Counted from the first letter of the stretch, positions 17,990-29,837 are shown. The stretch is 49,340 bases of DNA from Pseudomonas sp. GM78 (GCF_000282475.1 NZ_AKJF01000009.1:1-49340), one strand, 5' to 3'. Made by a program: numbers and translations. The notes: generated from the sequence alone by a model not told the origin.

Positions 17990-18415
17990 GTGAATCTAAT
18001 TATGAAAATGCTGGCCGCACCAGCAACCGTACTGGCCCTCTGGGCTGCCAGCGCTCAAGCTGCGACCAACGACGAAATCGCCAAGCGCCTTGAGCCAGTC
18101 GGCCAGGTCTGTGTCCAGGGCAAAGAGTGCAAGGGCATGGAAGTCGCTGCTGCGGCGGGCGGCGGCGGTGGTGCCAAGGCACCCAAGGATGTGATTGCCA
18201 AGCATTGCAATGCTTGCCACGGCACCGGCCTGCTGGGCGCGCCGAAGATCGGTGACAAAGCCGCGTGGAAAGAACGCGCCGATCACCAGGGCGGCCTCGA
18301 CGGCATCCTGGCCAAAGCCATTACCGGTATCAACTCGATGCCGCCAAAAGGCACCTGCGCCGACTGCTCCGACGACGAGCTCAAGGGCGCCATCAAAGAG
18401 ATGTCCGGCCTGTAA
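17990..18415 (+). CDS. Cytochrome c5, periplasmic monoheme
   Basis: 141 residues from the GTG at 17990; an alternative ATG lies at 18002 (MKMLAAPATVLALWAASAQA). A signal peptide ends at AQA-ATNDE. The heme-binding site is CNACH, followed by the loop GTGLLGAPKIGDKAAWKER and the distal methionine in INSMPPKG. A second pair CADC near the C-terminus is typical of the c5 family. It carries electrons in the periplasm. A TATACT at 17926 may be the -10, and a perfect terminator follows the gene. Confidence 0.92.
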   Translation: MNLIMKMLAAPATVLALWAASAQAATNDEIAKRLEPVGQVCVQGKECKGMEVAAAAGGGGGAKAPKDVIAKHCNACHGTGLLGAPKIGDKAAWKERADHQGGLDGILAKAITGINSMPPKGTCADCSDDELKGAIKEMSGL

Positions 18416-18434
18416 CCGGTCCGCCTCTTTCGCG

Positions 18435-18461
18435 AAAAAGCCGCTTGCGAGCGGCTTTTTT
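18435..18461 (+). terminator. Rho-independent terminator after cytochrome c5
   Basis: AAAAAGCCGCT, loop TGCG, AGCGGCTTTTTT: an 11-base perfect stem with a T tail, 19 bases after the stop. Confidence 0.93.
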
Positions 18462-18554
18462 GTGCCTGCAATTTGCCGCCCGAGGCTGTTCATTGCAGCA
18501 AAGACCCGGCAAGCTCGGTCCAACCCCACTTCATGGAATGTACGGGAGGATCGG

Positions 18555-20477
18555 ATGGTGCAGCTGTGTTCTATCGAGCAAGCGGTCGATGAGGTGTTGG
18601 CGAGGTTGCCGGCGCATATCCACATGGGCCTGCCCTTGGGCCTGGGTAAACCCAACCCCTTCGTCAACGCGCTGTATCAACGTGTCGCGCAATTGCCGCA
18701 GCGGCAACTGACGATCTACACCGCCCTGTGCCTTGGTCGTCCCGCCTTGGGCGATGGATTGCAAAAGCGCTTTCTCGAGCCCTTTATCGAACGGGTCTTT
18801 GGCGATTATCCGGAACTGGATTTTCTCGCCGCCCTGCAGCGCGATAACCTGCCGGCCAACATTCACATCCAGCAGTTTTTCATGCAGCCGGGCAGCCTGC
18901 TCAACAGCGCCTCGGCCCAGCAGGATTACGTCAGCAGCAACTACAGCCATGCCGCCCGGGACATCAACGCCGCCGGGTTGAACCTGGTCGCGCAACGGGT
19001 GGCCAGCCATGCCGAACACCCCGATCGCCTGAGCCTGAGCTGCAACCCGGACATCACCCTCGACCTGCTGCCGATGATCGCCAGGCGCCGGGCGGCCGGG
19101 GAGACGATCCTGATGGTCGGCCAGGTGCACGACGATTTGCCCTACATGCCCGGTGACGCTGAAGTCGGCATCGACACCTTCGACCTGCTGATCGACGAGA
19201 AAGACAGCACCACGCTTTTTTCCACGCCGAACATGCCGGTGGGTTTGCAGGATCACTTCATTGGCCTGCACGCCAGTACGCTGGTGCGTGATGGCGGCAC
19301 CCTGCAGATCGGCATCGGTTCCATGGGCGATGCGCTGACCGCTGCATTGCTGGCGCGTCAGGCCGACAACGACGCTTACCAGGCTTTGCTGAGCGACCTG
19401 GATCTCGGCCAATGGGCACGACTGATCGAGCGCGAGGGTGGCATCGAACCGTTCGCCAAGGGCCTGTACGGCTGTAGCGAAATGTTCGTCAACGGCTTGC
19501 TGGTGCTGGCCGATGCCGGGATCGTGCGGCGCAAGGTGTACCCGGATGTGCCGACCCAGCAGCAAGCGAATGCCGGCACCCTCGACGAAGCGGCGCAAAC
19601 CGACGGCATTTCGGTGCATGGCGGCTTCTTCCTCGGCCCGCGTAGTTTCTATCAGCGCCTGCGCGAGTTGCCGCAGAGCAAGCGGCTCGAATTCAACATG
19701 ACCCGCATCAGCTACATCAATGAGCTGTACGGGCAGGAAGAGCTCAAGCGCCTGCAGCGGCTCGACGCACGATTTATCAATACCGCGTTTACCGTAACCC
19801 TGCTAGGCGCCGGTGTGGCAGATCAGCTGGAGGACGGTCGCGTGCTCAGCGGTGTAGGCGGGCAGTACAACTTCGTTGCCCAGGGGCATGCGCTGGAAGG
19901 CGCACGGTCGGTGTTGCTGCTGCGTAGTTGGCGGGAGTCGGGCGGTGACGTCAGCTCCAACATTGTCTGGGAGTACGGTCATTGCACCATCCCGCGACAC
20001 CTGCGCGACATCGTGGTCACCGAGTACGGCATCGCCGATCTTCGCGGCAAGACGGACGCGGCGGTGATCGAGGCCCTTTTGAACATCAGCGACTCGCGTT
20101 TTCAGCCGGGCTTGATCGAGCAGGCACAGAAGGTTGGCAAGTTGCCGAAGGGTTTCCATCTGGATCCGCGTTTCACCGACAACACACCACAGCGCTTGCA
20201 GGCGATTCAGGCGCGGCATTCGCCGTTGTTTCCGGAGTATCCGCTGGGTTGTGATTTCACGGAGGTGGAGCGGGATGTGTTGCGGGCGCTGAACTGGTTG
20301 AAGAGCAAGTTCAAGCTGAGCGAAGTGCTGGAGCTGGGCAAGGCTGCGCTGGATGCACCGGAGCCTTCTTCGTATCCGGAACATCTGGAGCGCATGCAAC
20401 TGACCAGCCCGGATGGTTTGAAAGAAGACCTGTTTCAGCGGTTGCTGCTAACCGGCCTGAAGGCCACCGCGCAATAA
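18555..20477 (+). CDS. Acetyl-CoA hydrolase/transferase family protein
   Basis: 640 residues from the ATG at 18555, preceded by GGGAGG. The same frame is open back through the cytochrome gene, but that part has no family similarity and crosses a terminator. Segments GIGSMGDALTAALLA, GVGGQYNFVAQGHAL, RSWRESGGDVSSNIVWEYGH and VTEYGIADLRGKTD are those of the acetyl-CoA hydrolase/4-hydroxybutyrate CoA-transferase C-terminal domain, which moves CoA between carboxylates via a glutamyl thioester. True substrate unknown. The extra 150 residues at the C-terminus are longer than in short family members. Confidence 0.8.
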   Translation: MVQLCSIEQAVDEVLARLPAHIHMGLPLGLGKPNPFVNALYQRVAQLPQRQLTIYTALCLGRPALGDGLQKRFLEPFIERVFGDYPELDFLAALQRDNLPANIHIQQFFMQPGSLLNSASAQQDYVSSNYSHAARDINAAGLNLVAQRVASHAEHPDRLSLSCNPDITLDLLPMIARRRAAGETILMVGQVHDDLPYMPGDAEVGIDTFDLLIDEKDSTTLFSTPNMPVGLQDHFIGLHASTLVRDGGTLQIGIGSMGDALTAALLARQADNDAYQALLSDLDLGQWARLIEREGGIEPFAKGLYGCSEMFVNGLLVLADAGIVRRKVYPDVPTQQQANAGTLDEAAQTDGISVHGGFFLGPRSFYQRLRELPQSKRLEFNMTRISYINELYGQEELKRLQRLDARFINTAFTVTLLGAGVADQLEDGRVLSGVGGQYNFVAQGHALEGARSVLLLRSWRESGGDVSSNIVWEYGHCTIPRHLRDIVVTEYGIADLRGKTDAAVIEALLNISDSRFQPGLIEQAQKVGKLPKGFHLDPRFTDNTPQRLQAIQARHSPLFPEYPLGCDFTEVERDVLRALNWLKSKFKLSEVLELGKAALDAPEPSSYPEHLERMQLTSPDGLKEDLFQRLLLTGLKATAQ

Positions 20478-20495
20478 CGCCAACACCCAAAACAA

Positions 20496-20586
20496 CTGTG
20501 GGAGCCAGCCTGCTGGCGATTGCTATCTGCCAGTCAGGAAGATGTTGACTGACACAACGCCATCGCCAGCAGGCTGGCTCCCACAG
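20496..20586. repeat. REP inverted doublet, CTGGC variant
   Basis: CTGTGGGAGCCAGCCTGCTG... faces ...CAGCAGGCTGGCTCCCACAG between the convergent CoA hydrolase and xpt genes. The core is GCCAGCCTGCTGGC instead of GCGAGCCTGCTCGC: both arms changed together, so pairing is kept. Confidence 0.9.
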
Positions 20587-20590
20587 GGGG

Positions 20591-23229
<2,639 letters not shown>

Positions 23230-23483
23230 AGGTAAATTCAGGAGTCAGTCACGAAATGGGCCGGCATTTTAACAGGCTCAGCGAATTGTGCTGCTCTCTC
23301 CGACTTGTGACGTATAACGCGATCTGTATTTGCCGGTTTTGTTACTTTCACGCAGGATGCACAACAAAATCGCGTCTAATGTTCGTAATTCCGGATACAA
23401 AGGCCTCGGATGTCCATTGGTCATCAGGGATCGGCGCGGCATAATGCCGGCGCCTACATCTTTGCAGAGTCTAGGGAGCTAGC

Positions 23484-25157
23484 TTGTCTACGCCTGTCGA
23501 ACCCTTGCGTTTGCTGCTATTGGCCGAAGAGCCAGCGTGGGCAGCGTTGTTGCGCGAGTGTCTGGCTCCGATGGGGAGCTCGGCCGTGCTCATCAGCGCG
23601 CCGAGCTGGGAGTCGGTCAGCAGTCTGTTCGAAGACAGCCGCAGTGCGGTGTTGTTGACGATCCCGGCTCTCCAGCCGGCGCCGGGCCGTTGCTGCCTGC
23701 CGACGGTGTTGCTGCTCGAGCATGAGCCCCTGATCCCGCCCGATGGCGTCAGCGACTGGCTGGTACGCGATCATCTCGACCCGGGCATGCTGCGCCGTTG
23801 CCTGCGCCATGTGCGTGAACGCGGCTTGCTGGAAAACACCCTGCAACGCCTGGCCGAGCAAGATCCGCTGACCGGCATCGCCAACCGCCAGGGTTTCCAG
23901 ACCCTGCTCACGGCACGGCTGGCGGAAAACGACGGACGCGGCCTGGCCCTCGGTCATCTTGACCTCGACAACTTCCGTTACGCCAACGATGCCCTTGGCC
24001 ACCAGGCCGGTGACCGCCTGATTCTGCAGGTGGTCGCGCGGCTCAAAGGCCAGCTCGAAGCCGGCGATCAACTGGCGCGACTGGGCAGCGACGAGTTCGC
24101 CTTGCTGATCGACACCCGCCGCGCGCCTCAACGCGCGGAATGGATGGCCGAGCGCATCACCGAAGCGCTGGCCGAGCCTTATTGGGTCGACGGCGAAAGC
24201 CTGCTGATCGGCTCCAGCCTGGGCATTGCCCATGCACGGGCCCAGGCGGGCGCCGACCCGTTGATGTGGCACGCGCATATCGCCATGCAGCAGGCCAAGA
24301 GCACCCAGGGCTGTACGTTTCATATTTTCAACGAACGCATCAACCGCAATGCCCGCAGCGTCGCCGACCTTGAGACCGAACTGCGCCGGGCCTTGCGTCG
24401 CGATGAGCTGGAGTTGCATTACCAGCCCCGGATGAACCTTGAAGACGGGCAAATCGTCGGCCTCGAAGCCTTGGTGCGCTGGCGTCATGCCGAGCGCGGC
24501 TTGCTGCCACCGAGCGAGTTCGTGCCGCTGGCCGAGCAGAGCGGTTTGATCGTGCCGCTGGGTTACTGGGTCATTTCCCGGGCCTTGCGCGATATGCAGG
24601 CGTTGCTTGAACTCGGTTTGCCGCCGTTGCACATGGCGATCAACCTGTCGTTCCGGCAGTTTCAGGACAGCCAGTTGCTCTCGACCCTGAGCCGGTTGAT
24701 CAGCGAGCGCGGTGTCGAAGCGCAATGGCTGGAATTCGAACTGACCGAAACCGCGGTCATGCGCCGCAGCGACCTGGTCAAGCAGACCATGGATGCCCTT
24801 GGGCGCCTGGGTGTGCGCTTCTCCCTCGATGACTTCGGTACCGGCTTTTCATCCTTCGTGCACCTCAACAGCCTTCCAATCACGTTGCTGAAGATCGACA
24901 AGAGTTTTGTCGGCGGCATGGAGCAGCGCCAGGAAAACCGCCAACTGGTGCATGCGATGATCAACCTGGCGCACAACCTCAACCTGGAAGTGGTTGCCGA
25001 GGGCGTGGAAACACCTGAGCAACTGGAGCTGTTGCGCGGGTTCAATTGCGATCAGGTGCAGGGGTATTTGATCAGCAAGCCGTTGCCGTTGGCGGATCTG
25101 GTGGAATACCTGATGTTTGACGGCAATCAGCAGGCGCCGCTGGAAATCGTCGTTTAA
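23484..25157 (+). CDS. Cyclic-di-GMP phosphodiesterase, degenerate GGDEF plus EAL
   Basis: 557 residues from a TTG start with GGGAG ahead. Residues 1-115 form a receiver-like domain without a clear phospho-acceptor Asp; residues 120-285 are a GGDEF domain with LGSDEFALL in place of GGDEF; residues 295-550 are an EAL domain with EALVRWRH (328-330 for EAL), ELTET, DDFGTGFSSF, LLKIDKSFV and VVAEGVETPEQ, all apparently intact. I therefore expect c-di-GMP hydrolysis, with the GGDEF part as sensor or GTP-binding regulator. The PAO1 counterpart PA5295 has been described, as I recall, as phosphodiesterase ProE acting on exopolysaccharide. Confidence 0.88.
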   Translation: MSTPVEPLRLLLLAEEPAWAALLRECLAPMGSSAVLISAPSWESVSSLFEDSRSAVLLTIPALQPAPGRCCLPTVLLLEHEPLIPPDGVSDWLVRDHLDPGMLRRCLRHVRERGLLENTLQRLAEQDPLTGIANRQGFQTLLTARLAENDGRGLALGHLDLDNFRYANDALGHQAGDRLILQVVARLKGQLEAGDQLARLGSDEFALLIDTRRAPQRAEWMAERITEALAEPYWVDGESLLIGSSLGIAHARAQAGADPLMWHAHIAMQQAKSTQGCTFHIFNERINRNARSVADLETELRRALRRDELELHYQPRMNLEDGQIVGLEALVRWRHAERGLLPPSEFVPLAEQSGLIVPLGYWVISRALRDMQALLELGLPPLHMAINLSFRQFQDSQLLSTLSRLISERGVEAQWLEFELTETAVMRRSDLVKQTMDALGRLGVRFSLDDFGTGFSSFVHLNSLPITLLKIDKSFVGGMEQRQENRQLVHAMINLAHNLNLEVVAEGVETPEQLELLRGFNCDQVQGYLISKPLPLADLVEYLMFDGNQQAPLEIVV

Positions 25158-25165
25158 ACGCGAAA

Positions 25166-25272
25166 CCTGTAGGAGCGTGGCTTGCCCGCGAAGGCCGTTA
25201 CACCGTGTATCAGTAACACCGAGTAATGCCATTCGCGGGCAAGTCGGAACGCCGCCCGCTCGCTCCTACAGG
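25166..25272. repeat. Hybrid REP doublet
   Basis: The left arm CCTGTAGGAGCGTGGCTTGC and the right arm ending GCTCGCTCCTACAGG pair at the ends and at GCGGGCAAG/CTTGCCCGC. The right arm carries about 15 extra bases (TCGGAACGCCGCCCG), as if two REP varieties were joined. It lies between the phosphodiesterase and MATE genes. Confidence 0.8.
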
Positions 25273-25273
25273 G

Positions 25274-26671
25274 CTAGGCGGCCTCGAAACTGTGTGCCGT
25301 CGCAGGCTCCCGCCGAATCATCCGCTTCATCTTCCACTCAAACGCCAGCGTCAGGGCCACCGCCGCGAATGCCAGCCCCAGCGCCAGGCCCCACCAGACG
25401 CCCGTTGGCCCCCAGTCCAGGTGGAACGCCATCCACCAGGCGGCCGGGGCGCCAATCAACCAATAGCAACCCAGGCCGACGAGGAACGTGGTCTTGGCGT
25501 CCTTGAGCCCGCGAATGCAGCCCATGGCAATGGTTTGCACGCCGTCGAACAACTCGAACCAGGCCGCCACCGCCAGCAAGCTCACGGCGAGGTTGATGAC
25601 ATCGGCAAACGCCGGGTCGTTGTGGTCGAGGAACAGGCCGACCAACGGGTTTGGCAACAGCCAGAAGACCATGGCGAAACACAGCATCGCCGCCGCTCCG
25701 AAGGCAATGCCGACCCGTCCGGCCAGCCGTGCGTCCAGTAACTGCCCGGCACCGTAATGCTGACCGATGCGCATGGTGATCGCGTAGGAAATCCCCGCAG
25801 GCACCATGAACGCCACCGAGACGATTTGCAGGGCGATCTGGTGTGCCCCCAGTTGCGTGCTGCCCATGGTGCCCATGCACAACGCAGCGAAGGCAAACAG
25901 CCCGACCTCCACGGCGTAGGTGCCGCCAATCGGCAGGCCCAGGCGCCACAGTTCCTTCAGATACTTGCGGTTGAGCCGCGACAAGCCTTGGCGCAGTGGA
26001 TAGGCGTCGTAGGCCGGGTGCCGGCGAATGTGCCACGCCAGCGCCAGGGCCATCAGGTTGGCGACAATCGCCGTGACCAGGCCGATACCCATCAGCCCCA
26101 GTTTCGGCAAGCCAAACATCCCGGTGATCAACGCGTAATTCAGCAGGAAGTTGGCGACGGTACCGCCCAGGCTGATGACCATGACCGGCGTTGCCCGGCC
26201 GATGGCGCTGGTAAAGCCACGCAGGGCCATGAAGCTCAGGTAGCCGGGCAGGGCGAACGGCAGGAAGATCAGGAACTGACCGGCCGACTGGACGTTGCTT
26301 TCGGTCTGGCCGAACAGCAGCAGTACCGGCTTGAGGTTCCACAGCAGCAGGCCGGCGCCCAGCGCCATCAACCATGCCAGCCACAGCCCGGCCTGGGTCA
26401 ACCGGGTGGCGCCGAGAATATCGCCGGCACCCTGGCGGATGGCCACCAGCGTACCGACCGCAGCGATCACGCCGATGCAGAAAATCGACACGAACGAATA
26501 GGTCGCCGCGCCGAGTCCACCACCGGCCAGTGCCTCGGGACTCAGGCGCGCCATCATCAGGGTGTCGGTGAGGACCATCAGCATGTGCGCCAACTGCGAG
26601 GCGATCAACGGCCCCGCCAGCCGCAGGATGGCCCAGAGTTCAATACGCGCTGGATGCTGCATGGTCATCAC
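25274..26671 (-). CDS. MATE family multidrug efflux protein (NorM-like)
   Basis: 465 residues with 12 predicted membrane helices in two halves. The opening ELWAILRLAGPLIASQLAHM and the first-half helices with QTESNVQSAGQFLIFLPFAL and FTSAIGRATPVMVI are NorM features. Expected to export cationic drugs in exchange for Na+ or H+. The C-terminus has a basic tail (FEWKMKRMIRRE). Divergent from a LysR regulator with an LTTR-type box between them, which suggests that the regulator controls it. Confidence 0.9.
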   Translation of the reverse strand: MMTMQHPARIELWAILRLAGPLIASQLAHMLMVLTDTLMMARLSPEALAGGGLGAATYSFVSIFCIGVIAAVGTLVAIRQGAGDILGATRLTQAGLWLAWLMALGAGLLLWNLKPVLLLFGQTESNVQSAGQFLIFLPFALPGYLSFMALRGFTSAIGRATPVMVISLGGTVANFLLNYALITGMFGLPKLGLMGIGLVTAIVANLMALALAWHIRRHPAYDAYPLRQGLSRLNRKYLKELWRLGLPIGGTYAVEVGLFAFAALCMGTMGSTQLGAHQIALQIVSVAFMVPAGISYAITMRIGQHYGAGQLLDARLAGRVGIAFGAAAMLCFAMVFWLLPNPLVGLFLDHNDPAFADVINLAVSLLAVAAWFELFDGVQTIAMGCIRGLKDAKTTFLVGLGCYWLIGAPAAWWMAFHLDWGPTGVWWGLALGLAFAAVALTLAFEWKMKRMIRREPATAHSFEAA

Positions 26672-26751
26672 GCTCGTTTATCAAAGAGAACTGGAAAGCG
26701 TCGATTCTCGGCGCTCTACGGCGATTGCACAAAGGGATAAAAAGGATGGGT

Positions 26752-26772
26752 AGCATGATTCAAACTCATGCT
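26752..26772. promoter_or_regulatory. LysR-type (T-N11-A) operator
   Basis: AGCATGA and TCATGCT form perfect 7-base arms around TTCAAAC. The centre contains T-N11-A (TGATTCAAACTCA). It lies 47 bases before the LysR start and 80 bases before the divergent MATE start. Confidence 0.6.
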
Positions 26773-26819
26773 GGAGAGTTTCTGCTAGGGTATTCAAAAT
26801 TGCTGTAGGAGCTTTCCTG

Positions 26820-27761
26820 ATGTCCCGTCGTCTTCCTCCTTTATATGCCCTGCGCGCATTCGAAGCGGCGGCGCGGTACACGTCGTTTACCCGGGCCGCG
26901 GAAGAACTGTCGATTACCCAAAGTGCAGTCAGTCGGCATATTCGTACCCTCGAAGAGCATTTTGCCTGCCGCCTGTTTCACCGCAGTGGTCGTAATCTGC
27001 AGCTGACCGAATCGGCGCGGTTGATCCTGCCGGGCATTCGTGACGGTTTCACCGCCCTGGAGCGCGCCTGCAATACCTTGCGCGCCGAAGACGACATCCT
27101 GCGCATGAAAGCCCCGTCGACCTTGACTATGCGCTGGTTGCTGGCGCGGCTCAGCCGTTTTCGGCACCTTCAACCGGGCAATGAAGTACAGCTGACCAGC
27201 GCCTGGATGGACATCGACTCGGTGGACTTCAACCAGGAACCGTTCGATTGCGCCGTGATCCTCAGCAACGGGCATTTCCCGCCGGACTGGGAGGCTACGT
27301 TGTTATTTCCAGAGGAACTGATTCCGGTGGGCGCGCCTAACCTTCTGAACGATCAGCCTTGGGACGTCGCCCGCCTGGCCAGCACCGAACTGCTCCACCC
27401 AACGCCTGACCGTCGCGACTGGCGCAGTTGGCTGGAGCGCATGGGCCTGACCGATCAAGTTTCACTCAAGGGCGGCCAGGTGTTCGACACGCTAGAGCTG
27501 GGGATGATCGCCGCCGCCCGAGGCTATGGGGTGTCCATGGGTGATTTGTTGATGGTGGCTGAGGACGTTGCGCAAGGGCGTCTGAGCTTGCCGTGGCCGA
27601 CGGCGGTCGCCAGCGGTGAGAATTATTACCTGGTCTGGCCCAAAACCCGCCCCGGAGGCGAGCGTTTGCGCCGCCTCAGCGTTTTCCTTCTGGGCGAGGT
27701 TCGGGCCATGGAGCTACCGGCGGTCGAGCACCTGGGTCACCTCAATTCAGCATCACGCTAA
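26820..27761 (+). CDS. LysR family transcriptional regulator
   Basis: 313 residues, close to GcvA/AmpR-type regulators: MSRRLPPLYALRAFEAAARY then the HTH segment SFTRAAEELSITQSAVSRHI. Effector domain from about residue 90. It is divergent from the MATE gene and the intergenic LTTR box fits autoregulation. Its stop overlaps that of the convergent vWA gene by 4 bases, marking the boundary of the Srf block. Confidence 0.9.
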   Translation: MSRRLPPLYALRAFEAAARYTSFTRAAEELSITQSAVSRHIRTLEEHFACRLFHRSGRNLQLTESARLILPGIRDGFTALERACNTLRAEDDILRMKAPSTLTMRWLLARLSRFRHLQPGNEVQLTSAWMDIDSVDFNQEPFDCAVILSNGHFPPDWEATLLFPEELIPVGAPNLLNDQPWDVARLASTELLHPTPDRRDWRSWLERMGLTDQVSLKGGQVFDTLELGMIAAARGYGVSMGDLLMVAEDVAQGRLSLPWPTAVASGENYYLVWPKTRPGGERLRRLSVFLLGEVRAMELPAVEHLGHLNSASR

Positions 27762-29269
27762 TTGCATTTGGCATTGCTGGAGACTTCCTTGCTCGCCTGT
27801 TTCAACAGGTTACCCAGCTCAGCCGCATTGGTGCTGTTGTAAATCCGACCTCCGGTGTTTTCCGCGATACAGCGTGACGGGCCGCCAGCACCGATTTTCA
27901 CCACGTTGACCCGAAGGCGCGGTTGTTCCCTGGCGATTCGACGGGAAACCGCGCAAACGTCCTGCCCGCAACCGTCTTCGCCGTCGACAAACATCACGAT
28001 GACCGCATCGTTATTGCGCCCGTCGACGGTACTCGCCGCATGGGCCAGGCTGTCGGCCAGCGGTGTGCCGTCGTCGGGCACCAGGCCTCGAATCCCGTTG
28101 ATCAGCCGCGGGCGGTCGCCGAACTTATATATACCCCGGTCGGGTGTTCTTTCGCAGCCGGCGAAGGTGATCAGGCGTGTGTCGATCTTCGGGTCCAGCC
28201 CGTTGATCATGCCGGCCAGCGATTCCTTGGCGACGTCCATGCGGCTGGGTCTGGCGGTGAGCCGCATGGTGCGGTTCGGGTCCAGGAGCTTGTTGAGGTC
28301 AGGACCGTAGAACCAGTCCTCGTCGGCTTTCACTGCCTTGATGTTCAAATCCATCGAGCCTGAAGTGTCGAGCACCACCACGAACTGCGGGACCTCTGAC
28401 TTCGGCGCCGTTTTGCGGCATGCGAAGTTGTCCAGCGTCGGGGCGGGTGGCGGGGCCGCCACTTCCGGTTTGGGTGGTGGAACCGGTTTGGGTGGCGGGG
28501 TCGGCTTGGGTTCCGGTGCAGGAGCGGGTGCCGGTTTGGGTGGCGGGACCGGCTTGGGTTCCGGTACCGGTACCGGTTCTGGCGTGGGTTCTGGTGGCGG
28601 AACAGGTTTCGGTTCCGGTTCCACGACTGGCGCGGGAACAGGCTCAACCGGCTTCTCAACGGGCTTCTCAACGGGCTTCTCAACCGGTTTCTCAGCTGGC
28701 GTAACCACCGGCGCTACAGGCGGAACCACGACAACCGGCTCACGGTGCAGGAACCACCAGAGCCACAGCGCCAGAAGCAGCAACAGCAGCGCGAGCAAGG
28801 CCGCCGCGAGCCACCAGCCACGCCGCGACGGTGGTACGACCGGTGCCACCGGAATCACCGGTGGCACGATCGGTTTGGGTGGACGCTGGTTCCAGCGCAC
28901 CACCAAAGGCTCACCGTTGAGGCTGTAGAGTTTGTCCAGCTCAGGCGTGCCGAGCAGGCTGCGCAGGTCCTCCGCTTCCGTCGCTTGACCGCGTTTTTGC
29001 AGTTCATCCGCCAGCTGTCCGAGGGACGTCTGACGCACCTCATAGGTTTGCAGCAAACGTCGTTGCGCGTCCTCGTTGAGATCGGCATAAGGCGTGGGTT
29101 GGCCGCCCAGTTCGGTCCACCATTCCAGAACGTCGCCACTGCCCATCCGCGGGATGGCAAACAGGCTGGCGACGGTCGGCGGAAAGTGTTTCTGGATGAG
29201 GGCGACTTTGGCTTGCAGTGCACTCATCCCCTCCGATGTGGCTTGCGCATCCCTGATGACCCGCTGCAT
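27758..29269 (-). CDS. Membrane-anchored proline-rich vWA protein
   Basis: 503 residues. An N-terminal cytoplasmic part (1-150) is followed by one membrane helix (152-174), a proline-rich linker (177-290) built of EKPV and PxP repeats, and a vWA domain (296-490) with a perfect MIDAS DTSGS at 302-306. Six or more cysteines lie in the vWA part, compatible with a periplasmic location. It is the last gene of the eleven-gene Srf block, set apart from the upstream gene by 57 bases containing a terminator-like hairpin. AGGA stands 10 bases before the ATG. Function unknown; metal-dependent ligand binding is expected from the MIDAS. Confidence 0.85.
   Translation of the reverse strand: MQRVIRDAQATSEGMSALQAKVALIQKHFPPTVASLFAIPRMGSGDVLEWWTELGGQPTPYADLNEDAQRRLLQTYEVRQTSLGQLADELQKRGQATEAEDLRSLLGTPELDKLYSLNGEPLVVRWNQRPPKPIVPPVIPVAPVVPPSRRGWWLAAALLALLLLLLALWLWWFLHREPVVVVPPVAPVVTPAEKPVEKPVEKPVEKPVEPVPAPVVEPEPKPVPPPEPTPEPVPVPEPKPVPPPKPAPAPAPEPKPTPPPKPVPPPKPEVAAPPPAPTLDNFACRKTAPKSEVPQFVVVLDTSGSMDLNIKAVKADEDWFYGPDLNKLLDPNRTMRLTARPSRMDVAKESLAGMINGLDPKIDTRLITFAGCERTPDRGIYKFGDRPRLINGIRGLVPDDGTPLADSLAHAASTVDGRNNDAVIVMFVDGEDGCGQDVCAVSRRIAREQPRLRVNVVKIGAGGPSRCIAENTGGRIYNSTNAAELGNLLKQASKEVSSNAKCN
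28650..28697. repeat. 12-base tandem repeat encoding EKPV units
   Basis: Four copies of GGCTTCTCAACG (last two diverged) inside the proline-rich linker gene segment. Unit length is a multiple of three, so gain or loss alters only linker length. Confidence 0.8.
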
Positions 29270-29283
29270 GACGACGATTCCTG

Positions 29284-29315
29284 AAAAAGTGCAGGCATCC
29301 GTCGGGATGCCCTGC
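29284..29315 (-). terminator. Intra-operon terminator-like hairpin before the last vWA gene
   Basis: Read on the minus strand: GCAGGGCATCC, loop CGAC, GGATGCCTGC, then ACTTTTTC. The stem has one bulged base and is followed by five T. It would lower expression of the last gene relative to the ten before it. Confidence 0.6.
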
Positions 29316-29326
29316 GGGGTGAAAAG

Positions 29327-29833
29327 TTACTCTTCGTAGCCGAGGCTGAATTGCAGCTGATTGACCTTCTTCTGCAACGATTTCAGCTCTTGCTGCCTGG
29401 CCGCCAGTGCCGCTGGCGATGCTTTGGCCGTTGGCGCCACTTGCGTAGCCTTGAGCTGCTTCTCGAGGTCGGCAATCTGCTTCTGCACCTGGGCTTCATT
29501 GCCACGCCGGGCCTTGAGCGAGTTCAGCAATTGCGTCAGCGACTGATTCAGCGCCGCCTGGGATTTCTGCTGGCTGGCCAGATCGGCCTTGGTGCTGAGC
29601 TGCTGGGCCTGAATGTTCTCGTACACCTGACGGAACATTGCGTTTTGCTTTCGGGACTCGCTCAGGGCCACTTCCTTCTGCTTGACCTGATCGCTGTAAC
29701 CACCGGAATAGTCGCAGTTCATCTTGGTCAGCATGCTGCTGTCGCGATTGGTTGCATCGCACTCGCCCGGCGTGGTCGCACAGCCGCTCAGGGCCAGGAC
29801 GGCAGTGATGACCATCAGTTGTCGTAGCGTCAT
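29327..29833 (-). CDS. Coiled-coil outer-membrane lipoprotein
   Basis: 168 residues. Lipobox VLALSGC, with Cys18 and Ala at +2, predicts outer-membrane sorting. Residues 50-165 are a heptad-rich coiled coil (KADLASQQKSQAALNQSLTQ, AQVQKQIADLEKQLKATQ). Starts 4 bases after the preceding lipoprotein's stop. I do not recognise the family; its position after the TagQ-like lipoprotein suggests a partner in the same envelope complex. Confidence 0.8.
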   Translation of the reverse strand: MTLRQLMVITAVLALSGCATTPGECDATNRDSSMLTKMNCDYSGGYSDQVKQKEVALSESRKQNAMFRQVYENIQAQQLSTKADLASQQKSQAALNQSLTQLLNSLKARRGNEAQVQKQIADLEKQLKATQVAPTAKASPAALAARQQELKSLQKKVNQLQFSLGYEE

Positions 29834-29837
29834 GTGC

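Noticed and set aside
18195-18554. Upstream extension of the CoA hydrolase into the cytochrome gene, as a fusion
   Set aside because: It reads the cytochrome gene in a wrong frame and crosses its terminator; the ATG at 18555 has a good ribosome site.
28650-28697. CRISPR-like short repeats
   Set aside because: Units are 12 bases, in frame, without spacers, inside a proline-rich linker.
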